Below are positions 25,873-34,459 of a stretch of 64,000 nucleotides of DNA, in pieces. Both the position numbers and the translations under genes were made by a program. Numbering within the stretch: the first letter of the stretch is position 1; each line of letters opens with the position of its first letter. The notes below the pieces were generated by a model. It was not told where the DNA came from. It did no database searches and saw only the letters and a list, made by a program, of their open reading frames with translations. The DNA comes from Mycobacterium asiaticum (GTDB taxonomy: Bacteria; Actinomycetota; Actinomycetes; Mycobacteriales; Mycobacteriaceae), in NCBI RefSeq assembly GCF_001673635.1, contig NZ_LZMH01000043.1:1-64000 (forward strand). Reading direction: 5' to 3'.

Positions 25873-26742
25873 GTGGCCTACGTGGCCAACACTGCTGAAA
25901 CTGACCTGCGCGAGATCGGCACCGAGAACGGCACATTGCGCTACTACGACGCCGGCGACCCGCAAGCGCCGACGTTGTTGTTCCTGCACGGATCCGGTCC
26001 GGGCGTGACCGGTTGGCGGAACTTCCGCGGCGTCCTGCCGGTGTTCGCCGAGCACTTCCGTTGCCTGATCCTGGAATTTCCCGGGTTCGGCGTGACCGAC
26101 GACTTCGGTGGGCATCCGATGGTGACCGCTCAGGGTGTGGTGGCGCCGTTCCTGGATGCACTCGGCGTCGAGTGGGCCCACATCGTCGGCAACTCGATGG
26201 GTGGCGGCGTCGGCATCAACTTCGCCATCCGGCATCCGGACCGCATCGGCCGCCTGGTGACCATCGGCGGGATCGGCACCAACACGTTCAGTCCCGGTCC
26301 GAGCGAAGGCATTCGGCTGCTGCAGGAGTTCACCGAGGATCCCACCAGGCAGCGGCTGGTGGACTGGCTGAAGTCGATGGTCTACGACCAGTCACTGGTC
26401 ACCGAGGAACTCATGGAGGAACGCTGGCAGTTGGCGACCGATCCGGACACCTTGGCGGCGGCACGCCGGATGTACGGCAAGGCCGCCTATGCGGCGATGA
26501 TGGCGGCGATGAACGCCTCTGACCGGCCGATGCCGTGGGCGGTCATGCACAAGGTCGCCGCACCCACGCTGTTGACCTGGGGGCGCGACGACCGGGTGAG
26601 CCCGCTCGACATGGCGATCGTTCCGATGCGCACCATCCCGAACGCCGAGCTGCACGTGTTCCCCAACTGTGGGCACTGGGCGATGATCGAGGCCAAGGAC
26701 GCGTTCGAGAGCACCGTGCTGGCGTTCCTTTCCCGCGGCTAG
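25873..26742 (+). CDS. Alpha/beta hydrolase, meta-cleavage-product hydrolase type (HsaD/BphD-like)
   Basis: The protein has 289 residues with a GTG start, 30 bp after the racemase-like gene. HGSGPGVTGWRNF (residues 39-51) is the signature of C-C bond hydrolases that cut ring-fission products, such as HsaD in cholesterol degradation. The nucleophile is Ser108 (GNSMGGG), the acid lies in WGRDDRVSPL, and the His in NCGHWA. An extradiol dioxygenase of the matching type is encoded at 31784-32692. Whether it belongs to the racemase operon or to the catabolic island on its right is unclear. It converges with the SnoaL-like gene with 4 bp overlap. Confidence 0.88.
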   Translation: MAYVANTAETDLREIGTENGTLRYYDAGDPQAPTLLFLHGSGPGVTGWRNFRGVLPVFAEHFRCLILEFPGFGVTDDFGGHPMVTAQGVVAPFLDALGVEWAHIVGNSMGGGVGINFAIRHPDRIGRLVTIGGIGTNTFSPGPSEGIRLLQEFTEDPTRQRLVDWLKSMVYDQSLVTEELMEERWQLATDPDTLAAARRMYGKAAYAAMMAAMNASDRPMPWAVMHKVAAPTLLTWGRDDRVSPLDMAIVPMRTIPNAELHVFPNCGHWAMIEAKDAFESTVLAFLSRG

Positions 26743-27215
26743 ACGGCGCCGGCCAGGCCCCTGGTCAACAGCGCGTGCGCCTCGGCTTTGCCGTCCAGCA
26801 CGCGACTGGTGCGCGCGGCGATCCGCCACCCCTGTTCGCCACGCGCCAGCACGAAATGGTTTGCGGTGCAGCGCCATACCCGATAGCCCTGGCCGTCGCG
26901 GACCAGCACCAGCGATTCGCACACCGCCACCGCGGAGTCACCGTCCACGGTCACCACGCACGGTCCCAGGAAATGACAGCAACCGTCGGCCACGAGGTTC
27001 TGATGATGCTGCGAACTCACCATGGCGTGCACGTCAGCGCGGCTCTGCATGCGCCAGCCCTCGACGTCATAGGTGCCGTCGACGGCCCATAGTCGTGCGG
27101 CAATGTCGGCGTCGCCGGCGTCTACCGCGGGGCCGTAGGCGGCGATCAACCTTGCGATGTCCCGTTCGTCCTCGAGCCTGCGCAGCCGCTCGGCAAGGGC
27201 CTCGATGTCGGTCAT
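26739..27215 (-). CDS. SnoaL/NTF2-like protein
   Basis: The protein has 158 residues, starting at the ATG followed by TDIEALAERL. The NTF2-like cone fold is indicated by LEDERDIARLIAAYGPAVDAGD at the N-terminus, FLGPCVVTVDGDSAVAVCESLVL, and GWRIAARTSRVLDG near the end. Relatives are small isomerases, dehydratases or hydroxylases acting on ring or steroid-like substrates (ketosteroid isomerase fold). It is the last gene of a leftward unit, overlapping the SDR gene before it by 4 bp. Confidence 0.85.
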   Translation of the reverse strand: MTDIEALAERLRRLEDERDIARLIAAYGPAVDAGDADIAARLWAVDGTYDVEGWRMQSRADVHAMVSSQHHQNLVADGCCHFLGPCVVTVDGDSAVAVCESLVLVRDGQGYRVWRCTANHFVLARGEQGWRIAARTSRVLDGKAEAHALLTRGLAGAV

Positions 27216-28012
27216 GTGGAACCCCCAATCAGCGCCTGGACCCTCTGATGCGCGCCCAGGACGATCGCGGCCCGGTCCGCCCCGCTGCCCCACCGCACCG
27301 CGGCGGCGTTGTCGCCGGCAACGAACACCGGGCCATTGGCCAGGTTCGCCAACCCCTCGCGGGCCACGTCGGCGGGGTCGGAGACAGACAGCCCCGGCAC
27401 GTCGAAATTCAGCCCGGCCCGCTCCATCGCCGGCGTGCGGGTGACCCCCAGCATCAGGTCCAGCACGTCGACATTGTGGTCACGCAATTCCAGCCACAGG
27501 CTTTCAGCGAACAACCTGCCGAAGGCCTTGACTCCGGAATATGCCGATTGCTGCATCGAACCGTAGGTGCCGGCGATCGAACCGACCAGGATGATCCCGC
27601 CGCGGCGGCGCTGCCGCATGGGGCGCGCGAAATGCTGCACCAGCGCCAGCATCCGGGTCACGTTCAAATCGATGACCCGACCGATCGCGGCGAGGTCGGC
27701 GTCCAGGAACAACTCGCGACAGGTGTTCGCGCCGGCGTTGTAGATCAACAGGCCCACCTCGACGTCGGCAGTCTCCTCGGTGATACGCGCAACCGCTTGA
27801 GGGTCAAGCAGATCCACCGCGACAGTGCGCACCTGGGCGCCGATTTCCCGGCAGCGGGCGGCGGTGTCGGCCAGCGGTTCGGGCTTGCGCGCGATCAGCA
27901 CCAGGTCCAAGCCGTCACCCGCCAGCTGTTTGGCGAATTCGGCGCCGACGCCTTCCGAGCCGCCGGCGATGAGCGCCCAGGGGCCGTATCGGCTGCGGTC
28001 GGCCATCGTCAT
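27212..28012 (-). CDS. Short-chain dehydrogenase/reductase
   Basis: The protein has 266 residues. It contains AGGSEGVGAEFA as its glycine motif (a variant of TGxxxGxG), YNAGAN, Ser in LVGSIAG, and YSGVK with the catalytic Tyr and Lys. The segment LMLGVTRTPAM replaces the usual PG loop. It could start two codons later (MADRS). It is coupled to the following SnoaL-like gene by a 4-bp overlap and sits 45 bp behind a second SDR gene in the monooxygenase operon. It probably acts on an intermediate of that pathway. Confidence 0.88.
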   Translation of the reverse strand: MTMADRSRYGPWALIAGGSEGVGAEFAKQLAGDGLDLVLIARKPEPLADTAARCREIGAQVRTVAVDLLDPQAVARITEETADVEVGLLIYNAGANTCRELFLDADLAAIGRVIDLNVTRMLALVQHFARPMRQRRRGGIILVGSIAGTYGSMQQSAYSGVKAFGRLFAESLWLELRDHNVDVLDLMLGVTRTPAMERAGLNFDVPGLSVSDPADVAREGLANLANGPVFVAGDNAAAVRWGSGADRAAIVLGAHQRVQALIGGST

Positions 28013-28057
28013 CTCCTCATCTCGGTCCAGTTCCGGACGAAAGGCGCCGGTGCGGTT

Positions 28058-28864
28058 TTATGTCGTCTTCTGCGTCAGGCCGGCGTCGACGACGAGCTGG
28101 GTACCGGTGATGTAGCGGGCCTGATCGGAGGCCAGGAACACGACGGCATTGGCGACGTCGACCGGCTCCACCCACGGCACGGGCAGCAGGTTGCGGGCCC
28201 GCAGCACTTCGGCCGCATCTTCGGCCGTCGGGTTGTCCAGATCCGGTCGCAGGCGCCGGAAAGTCTTCTCGTTGAGCACCATCGGCGTCGCGACGGCACC
28301 GGGGTGCACGGTGTTGACCCGGATGCCGCGCGGCCCCAGTTCGTTGGCCAAAGTTCGGGCCAGGCCCACCACGGCATGCTTGCTGGCAGTGTAGTGGGCG
28401 GCGTTGGCCATGCCGCGGATCCCGCTGGTCGAGCTGATGATGACGACCGAGCCGCCGTCGGCACCGATGTGCGGCACTCCCGCTTTGACGGTGTGCCAGA
28501 CACCGGTGAGGTTGATGTCCAGCGTGCGCTGCCAGTCCCGTGGGTCGAGTTCCCAGGTGGGCCCGCCCGGCGTGTGGATCCCGGCGTTGGCCAGCACGAC
28601 GTCCAGCCGACCCAGCCGCTCGACGCCGGCATCCACGGCCGCGGTCACGGCCTGCAGGTCGGCGACGTCCGCCGAGCCGGTCACGCAACGCCGGCCGCGG
28701 TTCTCGACTTCGGTTGCCAGCGAAGCGAGATCGTCGGCGGCCGCCGGGAAGTCCAGTGCGATCACGTCGGCACCCTCGTCGGCGAACCTTTGGCAATGCA
28801 CCCGCCCAGTGCCGCGGGCAGCGCCCGTCACCAACACGACCTTGTCCCGCAGGCCGGTCAGCAT
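28058..28864 (-). CDS. Mycofactocin-coupled-type SDR (carveol-dehydrogenase-like)
   Basis: The protein has 268 residues. TGAARGTGRVHCQRFADEGA resembles the family whose NAD is not freely exchangeable and is thought to be recycled by mycofactocin (relatives of carveol dehydrogenase). The C-terminal half is typical: RPDLDNPTAEDAAEVLRA, LLPVPWVEP, and ARYITG.QLVVDAG. Tyr and Lys lie in YTASK. The start overlaps the stop of the Baeyer-Villiger monooxygenase gene by 7 bp, so the two enzymes are coexpressed. A plausible order is alcohol oxidation to a ketone by this enzyme, then oxygen insertion by the monooxygenase. Confidence 0.88.
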   Translation of the reverse strand: MLTGLRDKVVLVTGAARGTGRVHCQRFADEGADVIALDFPAAADDLASLATEVENRGRRCVTGSADVADLQAVTAAVDAGVERLGRLDVVLANAGIHTPGGPTWELDPRDWQRTLDINLTGVWHTVKAGVPHIGADGGSVVIISSTSGIRGMANAAHYTASKHAVVGLARTLANELGPRGIRVNTVHPGAVATPMVLNEKTFRRLRPDLDNPTAEDAAEVLRARNLLPVPWVEPVDVANAVVFLASDQARYITGTQLVVDAGLTQKTT

Positions 28865-30465
28865 GGCTTCTTGATCAGGTCGAATCCCTTGTAACCGGCG
28901 TCGGCGACCTCGGCGCAGATCCCGTTGTAGGTGGCGAAACCTCCCACGAACAACATGAAACCTCTCGGCTTGCCCGGCACGTTGGCGCCCATGTACCACG
29001 AGTTGGCCTTGGGGAATAACGTCGCTTCGGCGAGCCTGGCGCATTCGGCGCCCCAGGCGTCCACGCTGTCCGTGCGGGCCTCGATCGCAGCATAGTCCGT
29101 CCTGTCGAGATACTCGATGGCCGCCACGATCCAATTCACTTGCGCCTCAGCGTGTAACACCATGTTGGCCAGCACGGCCGGCGCCCCAGGACCCGAGATC
29201 ACAAACAGGTTGGGGAACCCGTCGATGCCCAGCCCCAGATAGGTGCGCGGTCCGTGCGCCCACTTCTCCCGGAGCCTCACACCGTTGCGGCCAACGATGT
29301 CGATCTTGGCCAGCGCGCCGGTCAATGCGTCGAAACCAGTTGCCAGCACGATCATGTCGAGGTCGTAGTGCGCGTCGGTGGTGTTGATCCCGGTGCGGTC
29401 CACGGATTGGACCGGGGTTCTCCGCACGCTCACCAGCGTCACGTTGGGCTTGTTGAAAGTCTCAAAGTAGTTGCTGTCAGTGCATATTCGCTTGGTGCCG
29501 ATCGGATGGTCATTTGGGATGAGCAGGTCGGCGACCTCGGGGTCGTCGATCACCGCGCGGACCTTCTCCTCGTAGAACTTCCGGGCCTCCTCGTTGGCGG
29601 CCGGGTCGATCATCTGATCCGGGAAAGTCTTCGAATACAGCACACCGCCCAGCTGCCAACGCTTTTCGAAGGCCGCGCGGCGCTCTTCCGGGCTGAACTG
29701 CATCGCCGGTTTGGCCGCCGTGAGGTGCGGTGACCCGCCGCCACTGCGCCAGGACAGCCGCCGCCGTTCGGCGTAGCCGGCCTTGATGTCGGCGAGTTCG
29801 GTGGCCGACAGTGGCTTGTTGCCGGCCGGGACGCTGTAATTCGGGGTGCGCTGGAAGACATAAAGTTGCTCGGCTTGTTCTGCGATGATCGGGATCGATT
29901 GGATGCCCGAGGATCCGGTGCCGATCACCGCGACCCGCTTGCCGGTGAAATCCACCTGGCGGTGCGGCCATCGGGCGGTGTGCAGGATCTCACCCTCGAA
30001 GGTGTCCAAGCCTGTGAAGTCGGGTGTCATCGCGTCCGACAACGGACCCGTGGCCATCAGCAGGAAGCGGGCCGTCAGTGTCTGCCCGGTGTCGGTGGTG
30101 ACCGACCAGCACATCGCGTTCTCGTCGAACACGGCCGAGACCACCCGCGTGCTGAACGAGATGTCGCGGCGCAGGTCGAGTTTGTCGGCGACCCAGTTGA
30201 GGTAGCGCAGGATTTCGGCCTGGGTGGCGTACTTCTCGGTCCAGTCCCATTCCTGCTGCAATTCCTCGGAAAACGAGTAGCAGTAGTCGACGCTTTCCAC
30301 GTCGCAGCGGGCGCCGGGGTACCGGTTGAAGTACCAGGTGCCGCCGACTTCGGGCGCGGCCTCGATTACCCGCGCCGTGAGCCCTTGGCCGCGCAGCTTG
30401 TGCAGGGCATACAGACCGGCGAATCCGGCGCCCACCACCACTGCGTCCAGAGTGTTCACAACCAT
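28858..30465 (-). CDS. Baeyer-Villiger-type flavin monooxygenase
   Basis: The protein has 535 residues; the ATG at 30465 is chosen because VVVGAGFAG (FAD fold) follows eight codons later. The Baeyer-Villiger fingerprint FxGxxxHxxxW(P/D) is present as FEGEILHTARWP near residue 170. The NADPH-binding GTGSSG and the ATGFDALTG motif follow. The length and motifs match cyclohexanone and steroid monooxygenases, which convert ketones to esters or lactones. It is the first gene of a leftward unit with two SDRs and a SnoaL-like protein, and is divergent from the HsaA/HsaC-like genes, 121 bp away. Confidence 0.92.
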   Translation of the reverse strand: MVVNTLDAVVVGAGFAGLYALHKLRGQGLTARVIEAAPEVGGTWYFNRYPGARCDVESVDYCYSFSEELQQEWDWTEKYATQAEILRYLNWVADKLDLRRDISFSTRVVSAVFDENAMCWSVTTDTGQTLTARFLLMATGPLSDAMTPDFTGLDTFEGEILHTARWPHRQVDFTGKRVAVIGTGSSGIQSIPIIAEQAEQLYVFQRTPNYSVPAGNKPLSATELADIKAGYAERRRLSWRSGGGSPHLTAAKPAMQFSPEERRAAFEKRWQLGGVLYSKTFPDQMIDPAANEEARKFYEEKVRAVIDDPEVADLLIPNDHPIGTKRICTDSNYFETFNKPNVTLVSVRRTPVQSVDRTGINTTDAHYDLDMIVLATGFDALTGALAKIDIVGRNGVRLREKWAHGPRTYLGLGIDGFPNLFVISGPGAPAVLANMVLHAEAQVNWIVAAIEYLDRTDYAAIEARTDSVDAWGAECARLAEATLFPKANSWYMGANVPGKPRGFMLFVGGFATYNGICAEVADAGYKGFDLIKKPC

Positions 30466-30586
30466 CCACGGTAGGTCCTGCGGGGCGCCGAACCCAGCGT
30501 TTCGTCCGCTGACCGGGATCGGCGGTGAGTCGGGACACCGAGTGGAGTAAACACAGAGGCACGACCACACACGTAAGGACGACAGC

Positions 30587-31771
30587 ATGAGCGAGCGGGT
30601 ACTCGACCGAGTCGTGCAAATCGCCGACCAATTGCGTGAGCAGGCCCCCGAGGCCGAGCGCATCGGGCGGCTCACCGACGACACGGTCAAGATGATGAAG
30701 GCCGCCGGCCTGATCCGGCTGCTGCAGACCAAGCAGTACCAGGGCTTCGAGGCCCACCCCCGCGAGTTCGCCGAGACGACCATGGCGACCGCCGCCCTGG
30801 ACCCGGCGGCGGGATGGATCGTCGGTGTGGTCGGGGTGCACCCCTACCAGCTCGCCTACGCGGATCCCAAGGTCGCCGCCGAGATCTGGGCGGACGACGT
30901 CGACACCTGGATGGCGTCCCCGTATGCGCCGCAAGGTGTGGCTCGTCCGGTGGACGGCGGCTACATCTTCAACGGACGCTGGCAGTTCAGCTCGGGTACC
31001 GATCACTGCGACTGGATCATCCTGGGCGCCATGCTCGCCAACCCTGAGGGTGTCCCACTGATGCCGCCGCAGATGCTGCACATGATTTTGCCGCGCAAGG
31101 ACTACGAGATCGTCGACGACTCGTGGAATGTGGTGGGGCTGCGCGGAACCGGCTCCAAGGACGTCATCGTCAAAGACGCGTTCGTCCCGACTTACCGGAC
31201 CATGGACGCGACGAAGGTGATGGACGGGACCGCTCAGCGCGAGGCGGGCATGACCGAGCCGCTGTACTTGATGCCGTGGTCGACGATGTTCCCACTGGGC
31301 ATCTCCGCGGCGACGATCGGCATTGCGGAGGGCGCGCTGGCCGCGCACCTGGACTACCAGCGTGAGCGCGTCGGGGCCACCGGCACCGCGATCAAGGACG
31401 ACCCGTACGTGATGTACGCGATCGGTGAGGCCGCGGCCGACATCAACGCGGCCCGCCAGGAGTTGCTCGCCAACGCCGATCGGATCTACGACATGGTCGC
31501 CGCCGGCAAGGAGGTGTCGTTCGCGGATCGCGCGGCCGGACGGCGCACCCAGATCCGCGCGGTGTGGCGGGCGGTGTCGGCGGTCGACGAGATCTTCGCG
31601 CGCTCCGGCGGCAACGCGTCGCGGATGGACAAGCCGTTGCAGCGGTATTGGCGCGACGTGCACGTCGGGCAGTTGCACGCCATTCACATGCCCGGCACGA
31701 CCTACCACGCATCGGCGTTGAGCTCGTTCGGCGTGGAACCGCCGATGGGTCCGCTGCGGGCTCTGATCTAG
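30587..31771 (+). CDS. HsaA-like flavin-dependent monooxygenase
   Basis: The protein has 394 residues, the same length as M. tuberculosis HsaA, with an ATG start behind AAGGACG. Shared features include RIGRLTDDTVKMMKAAGLIRLLQ, AAGWIVGVVGVHPYQLA (HsaA has STGWVSSIIGVHNWHLA), the beta-domain FNGRWQFSSGTDHCDW, and the GLRGTGSKDV loop. HsaA hydroxylates a phenolic secosteroid to a catechol with FMNH2 from HsaB. Here it is directly followed, 12 bp later, by an HsaC-like ring-cleaving dioxygenase, preserving the chemical order. No HsaB-like reductase is seen in the window. It is a paralogue, not the canonical cluster. Confidence 0.88.
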   Translation: MSERVLDRVVQIADQLREQAPEAERIGRLTDDTVKMMKAAGLIRLLQTKQYQGFEAHPREFAETTMATAALDPAAGWIVGVVGVHPYQLAYADPKVAAEIWADDVDTWMASPYAPQGVARPVDGGYIFNGRWQFSSGTDHCDWIILGAMLANPEGVPLMPPQMLHMILPRKDYEIVDDSWNVVGLRGTGSKDVIVKDAFVPTYRTMDATKVMDGTAQREAGMTEPLYLMPWSTMFPLGISAATIGIAEGALAAHLDYQRERVGATGTAIKDDPYVMYAIGEAAADINAARQELLANADRIYDMVAAGKEVSFADRAAGRRTQIRAVWRAVSAVDEIFARSGGNASRMDKPLQRYWRDVHVGQLHAIHMPGTTYHASALSSFGVEPPMGPLRALI

Positions 31772-31783
31772 GGAGGTTCGAGC

Positions 31784-32692
31784 GTGAGTGATCTGAAAAG
31801 CCTTGGCTACATCACTGTTTCGACCAACGACATCGAACGATGGCGGCATTTCGCGTTCGGAGTGCTGGGGTTCGCGCAGGGTAAGGGCACCGATAGCTCC
31901 GCTTTATATCTGCGGATGGATGAGCGTGCGGCCCGGATCATCGTCGTCCCGGGTGAGTCCGACCGGGTGATGACGGTCGGGTGGGAGGTGCGCGACCGCG
32001 CGGCGCTGCAACGCGTCAAGGCGAGCCTGGATAGCGCCGGGGTGGCGGTCAAGGAACTGTCCCAGCAGGAGGCTGACGACCGCCGCGTCGAAGAGGTGAT
32101 CACTTTCCAGGACCCGGCCGGCATCACGCTCGAGGTGTTCCACGGCGCGGTGCTCGATCACAGCCCGGTGGTCACCCCGTTCGGCGCGAAGTTCGTGACC
32201 GGCGCCCAGGGGCTTGGCCATGTCGTGGTGCCGGCAATGGACCCCAACGGGTTGTTCGACTTCTACACCGAGGTGCTGGGTTTCCGGTCTCGCGGGGCGT
32301 TCCGGGTGCCGGCGCCACCGGAGTTCGGGCCGATCCGGGTCCGCTTCCTGGGCATCAACGAGCGGCATCACAGCCTGGCGATCTGCCCGGCCATGCATCA
32401 GCGCGACCCGGGACTCGTGCACGTCATGGTGGAGGTGGACACCCTGGACGCGGTAGGCCAGGCGCTGGACCGGGTGAACGCCGAAGGCATCCAGTTGTCC
32501 TCGACCCTGGGCCGGCACACCAACGACAAGATGGTGTCGTTCTATGTCCGCACACCGGGCGACTGGGACATCGAGCTCGGCACCGACGGGCTGCGGGTCG
32601 ACGAAACCTATTACACCGCAGAGGAAATCACCGCGGACAGTTACTGGGGCCATCAGTGGGTCGGTGAGATGCCCGCGGCGATGCGGCCCTGA
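31784..32692 (+). CDS. Type I extradiol ring-cleavage dioxygenase, HsaC/BphC-like
   Basis: The protein has 302 residues, a two-domain VOC protein as in BphC and HsaC. Fe(II) ligands are His146 (LGHVVVPAM), His213 (LVHVMVEV) and Glu264 (WDIELG), matching HsaC spacing. Other shared stretches are ALYLRMDE, RIIVVPGESDR, FQDPAGITLEVFHGA, and TLGRHTNDKMVSFYV. It would cleave a catechol made by the preceding HsaA-like enzyme; the product suits the HsaD-like hydrolase at 25873-26742. The GTG start is 12 bp after its neighbour, so it is the same operon. Confidence 0.93.
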   Translation: MSDLKSLGYITVSTNDIERWRHFAFGVLGFAQGKGTDSSALYLRMDERAARIIVVPGESDRVMTVGWEVRDRAALQRVKASLDSAGVAVKELSQQEADDRRVEEVITFQDPAGITLEVFHGAVLDHSPVVTPFGAKFVTGAQGLGHVVVPAMDPNGLFDFYTEVLGFRSRGAFRVPAPPEFGPIRVRFLGINERHHSLAICPAMHQRDPGLVHVMVEVDTLDAVGQALDRVNAEGIQLSSTLGRHTNDKMVSFYVRTPGDWDIELGTDGLRVDETYYTAEEITADSYWGHQWVGEMPAAMRP

Positions 32693-32753
32693 GTTTATGG
32701 GCAGCGTGTCACAGCAGTCTCATGTGTCACGTGTTTCCGGGCATATGCCGATG

Positions 32754-32773
32754 TGCCCGCCTTGCAGCGACAA
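32754..32773 (+). repeat. AGCGACAA-family repeat, single arm (copy 3)
   Basis: The sequence tgcccgccttgcagcgacaa matches the left arm of copy 1 (195-213) with a single difference and the arm of copy 2. No matching right arm is present, so this copy is truncated. A palindromic ggcatatgcc lies 12 bp upstream (about 32740-32749), as near copy 2. The element lies in the 127-bp gap before the FAD-dependent dehydrogenase gene. Confidence 0.7.
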
Positions 32774-32819
32774 CAGGCCTCCCCTGTGACTTGAGTGATA
32801 GAAGGGATTGCCGAGCTCA

Positions 32820-34283
32820 ATGATCGACCGTGACGTCACTCCTATCCCGGCAGGCACGATCACCGACTGGGAGCACGAGGCCGACGTCGTCATCGCCGGT
32901 TACGGGATCGCCGGCGCGGCGGCCGCGGTGGAGGCGGCCAGGTCCGGTGCCGACGTCCTGGTCCTGGAACGCACCGGCTCGTGGGGCGGCGCTGCGTCGA
33001 TGGCGGGCGGGTTCATCTACCTCGGCGGCGGTACCTCGCTGCAACAGGCCTGCGGATTCACCGATTCGGTGGAGAACATGGCGGCGTTCCTCAACGCCGC
33101 CATGGGTCCCGGCGCCGACGAGACACGCATCGCCGACTACTGCGCCGGCAGCGTCGCCCACTTCGACTGGCTGGTGGAGTGCGGCGTGCCGTTCAAGGCC
33201 GAGTTCTTTGCCGAGCCCGGCTGGGAGCCGATGGGCGATCAGGGCCTGATGTACAGCGGCGGAGAGAACTCGTGGCCGTTCAACACCATTGCCTCTCCCG
33301 CGCCGCGGGGTCACGTCCCGCAGATGTCGAACAAGAAGCAGGGCGAAGCCAGCGCTGGCTACATGTTGATGAAGCCGCTGGTCGAAGCGGCCGCCGCGGC
33401 CGGGGTCAAGTCGCTCTACGACGTCCGCGTGCGGGCGTTGATCGTGGCTGCCGACGGCCGGGTGGTGGGCATCCGGGCGCGGCGGTACGGCACCGAGATT
33501 AATATTCGGGCCCGCCGCGGAATCATCTTGGCCACAGGCAGTTTCGCCTACAACGATGCGATGGTGGCGCAGTATGCACCCCGGATCGCCGGCCGGCCCG
33601 CCGCGTCCATCGAGCAGCACGACGGGCAGGCGATCCGGATGGCCCAGGCGCTGGGCGCCGACCTGGCGCACATGGACGCCACCGAGGTCGCGATCTTCAT
33701 CGACCCCCAGCAATTGGTGCGCGGCATCCTGGTCAATGGTCGCGGCCAGCGCTATGTCCCCGAAGACACCTATCCGGGGCGGATCGGCCAGCTCACCCTC
33801 TATCACCAGGACAACACCGCCTACCTGATCATCGACAACGATTCGCAGGAAGAGGCCATGGCGTCGTGGTCGCCCAAGTTCATGCTGCGCCCGGCCACCT
33901 GGGTCGCCGACACCGTGGCCGAGTTGGAGTCGGAGATGGGCCTGGCGCCCGGCTCGCTGCAGGCGACCGTCGCGGCATACAACGAAGTCGCCGCGCGCGG
34001 CGAGGACCCGTTGTTGCACAAGAAGTCTCAGTGGCTGCGGCCGATCGGGTCCCCGGTCGGGGCGGTCGACCTGCGCGATTCCACCGGTGGCTTCACCCTG
34101 GGCGGGTTGCGCACCTCGCTGGACGCCGAGGTGCTGCACGTCAATGGTGAACCCATCCCGGGACTGTTCGCGGCCGGCCGCTCGACCGCTGGACTGGCCG
34201 CCTGGGGTTATGCCAGCGGCATCTCGCTGGGCGACGGCAGCTTCTACGGCCGCCGCGCCGGCCGCTCCGCCGCTCGCCTCTAG
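32820..34283 (+). CDS. FAD-binding-2 family dehydrogenase (fumarate reductase/ketosteroid dehydrogenase superfamily)
   Basis: The protein has 487 residues from the ATG at 32820; a TTG four codons upstream is possible. The FAD motif VVIAGYGIAGAAAAVEAAR and GGFIYLGGG are near the N-terminus, RGIILATGSFAYN near residue 240, and the C-terminal LFAAGRSTAGLAAWGYASGI closes the FAD site. It lacks the DYxPExPGG motif of true 3-ketosteroid-delta-1-dehydrogenases, present in the gene at 51844-53565, so KstD activity should not be assumed. It follows the HsaA/HsaC-like pair after 127 bp and ends in a terminator-like hairpin. Confidence 0.87.
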   Translation: MIDRDVTPIPAGTITDWEHEADVVIAGYGIAGAAAAVEAARSGADVLVLERTGSWGGAASMAGGFIYLGGGTSLQQACGFTDSVENMAAFLNAAMGPGADETRIADYCAGSVAHFDWLVECGVPFKAEFFAEPGWEPMGDQGLMYSGGENSWPFNTIASPAPRGHVPQMSNKKQGEASAGYMLMKPLVEAAAAAGVKSLYDVRVRALIVAADGRVVGIRARRYGTEINIRARRGIILATGSFAYNDAMVAQYAPRIAGRPAASIEQHDGQAIRMAQALGADLAHMDATEVAIFIDPQQLVRGILVNGRGQRYVPEDTYPGRIGQLTLYHQDNTAYLIIDNDSQEEAMASWSPKFMLRPATWVADTVAELESEMGLAPGSLQATVAAYNEVAARGEDPLLHKKSQWLRPIGSPVGAVDLRDSTGGFTLGGLRTSLDAEVLHVNGEPIPGLFAAGRSTAGLAAWGYASGISLGDGSFYGRRAGRSAARL

Positions 34284-34316
34284 CGCGCGGAATAGCGCGA
34301 GGCGCGCGGAGCACCG

Positions 34317-34374
34317 CGAGCAGACGTAAAAGTCCCCTGAAACTCACATTTCAGGGGACTTTTGCGTCTGCTCG
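34317..34374. terminator. Terminator-like hairpin, CGAGCAGACGCAAAA family, copy 2
   Basis: The arms 34317-34342 and 34349-34374 pair over 26 bp with one mismatch (T against C in acgtaaaa/acgcaaaa). The loop is ctcaca. The inner stem gtcccctgaaa differs completely from copies 1 and 3 but is complementary to its own partner. It lies 33 bp after the FAD-dehydrogenase stop and ahead of the IclR promoter. Confidence 0.85.
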
Positions 34375-34408
34375 GCAGGATGCGGTGACATCAGGCACCT
34401 CAGTGTGG

Positions 34409-34425
34409 TATTCCTAATAGGAATA
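34409..34425. promoter_or_regulatory. Perfect 17-bp palindrome, candidate IclR operator
   Basis: The sequence tattccta-a-taggaata is a perfect 8+1+8 inverted repeat, AT-rich in a GC-rich region, 34 bp upstream of the IclR start. The position suits autoregulation. No second copy was noticed in the window. Confidence 0.6.
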
Positions 34426-34459
34426 TTGCAGCCAGGCAGGCGGGATTCTTGGAGGACCT

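Noticed and set aside
26861..28894. Long plus-strand open frame of 677 codons opposite SnoaL and SDR genes
   Set aside because: It is composed of the low-complexity Arg/Pro/His-rich translation typical of high-GC antisense frames, has no domain motif, and lies wholly opposite genes with clear motifs.
29990..31849. Minus-strand frame of 619 codons across the Baeyer-Villiger and HsaA-like genes
   Set aside because: It runs antisense to the HsaA-like gene and then out of frame through the monooxygenase gene; no recognisable motifs.
32820..34283. True 3-ketosteroid-delta-1-dehydrogenase
   Set aside because: Lacks the DYxPExPGG motif and the C-terminal GPFYAV...G segment seen in the KstD-like protein at 51844-53565.
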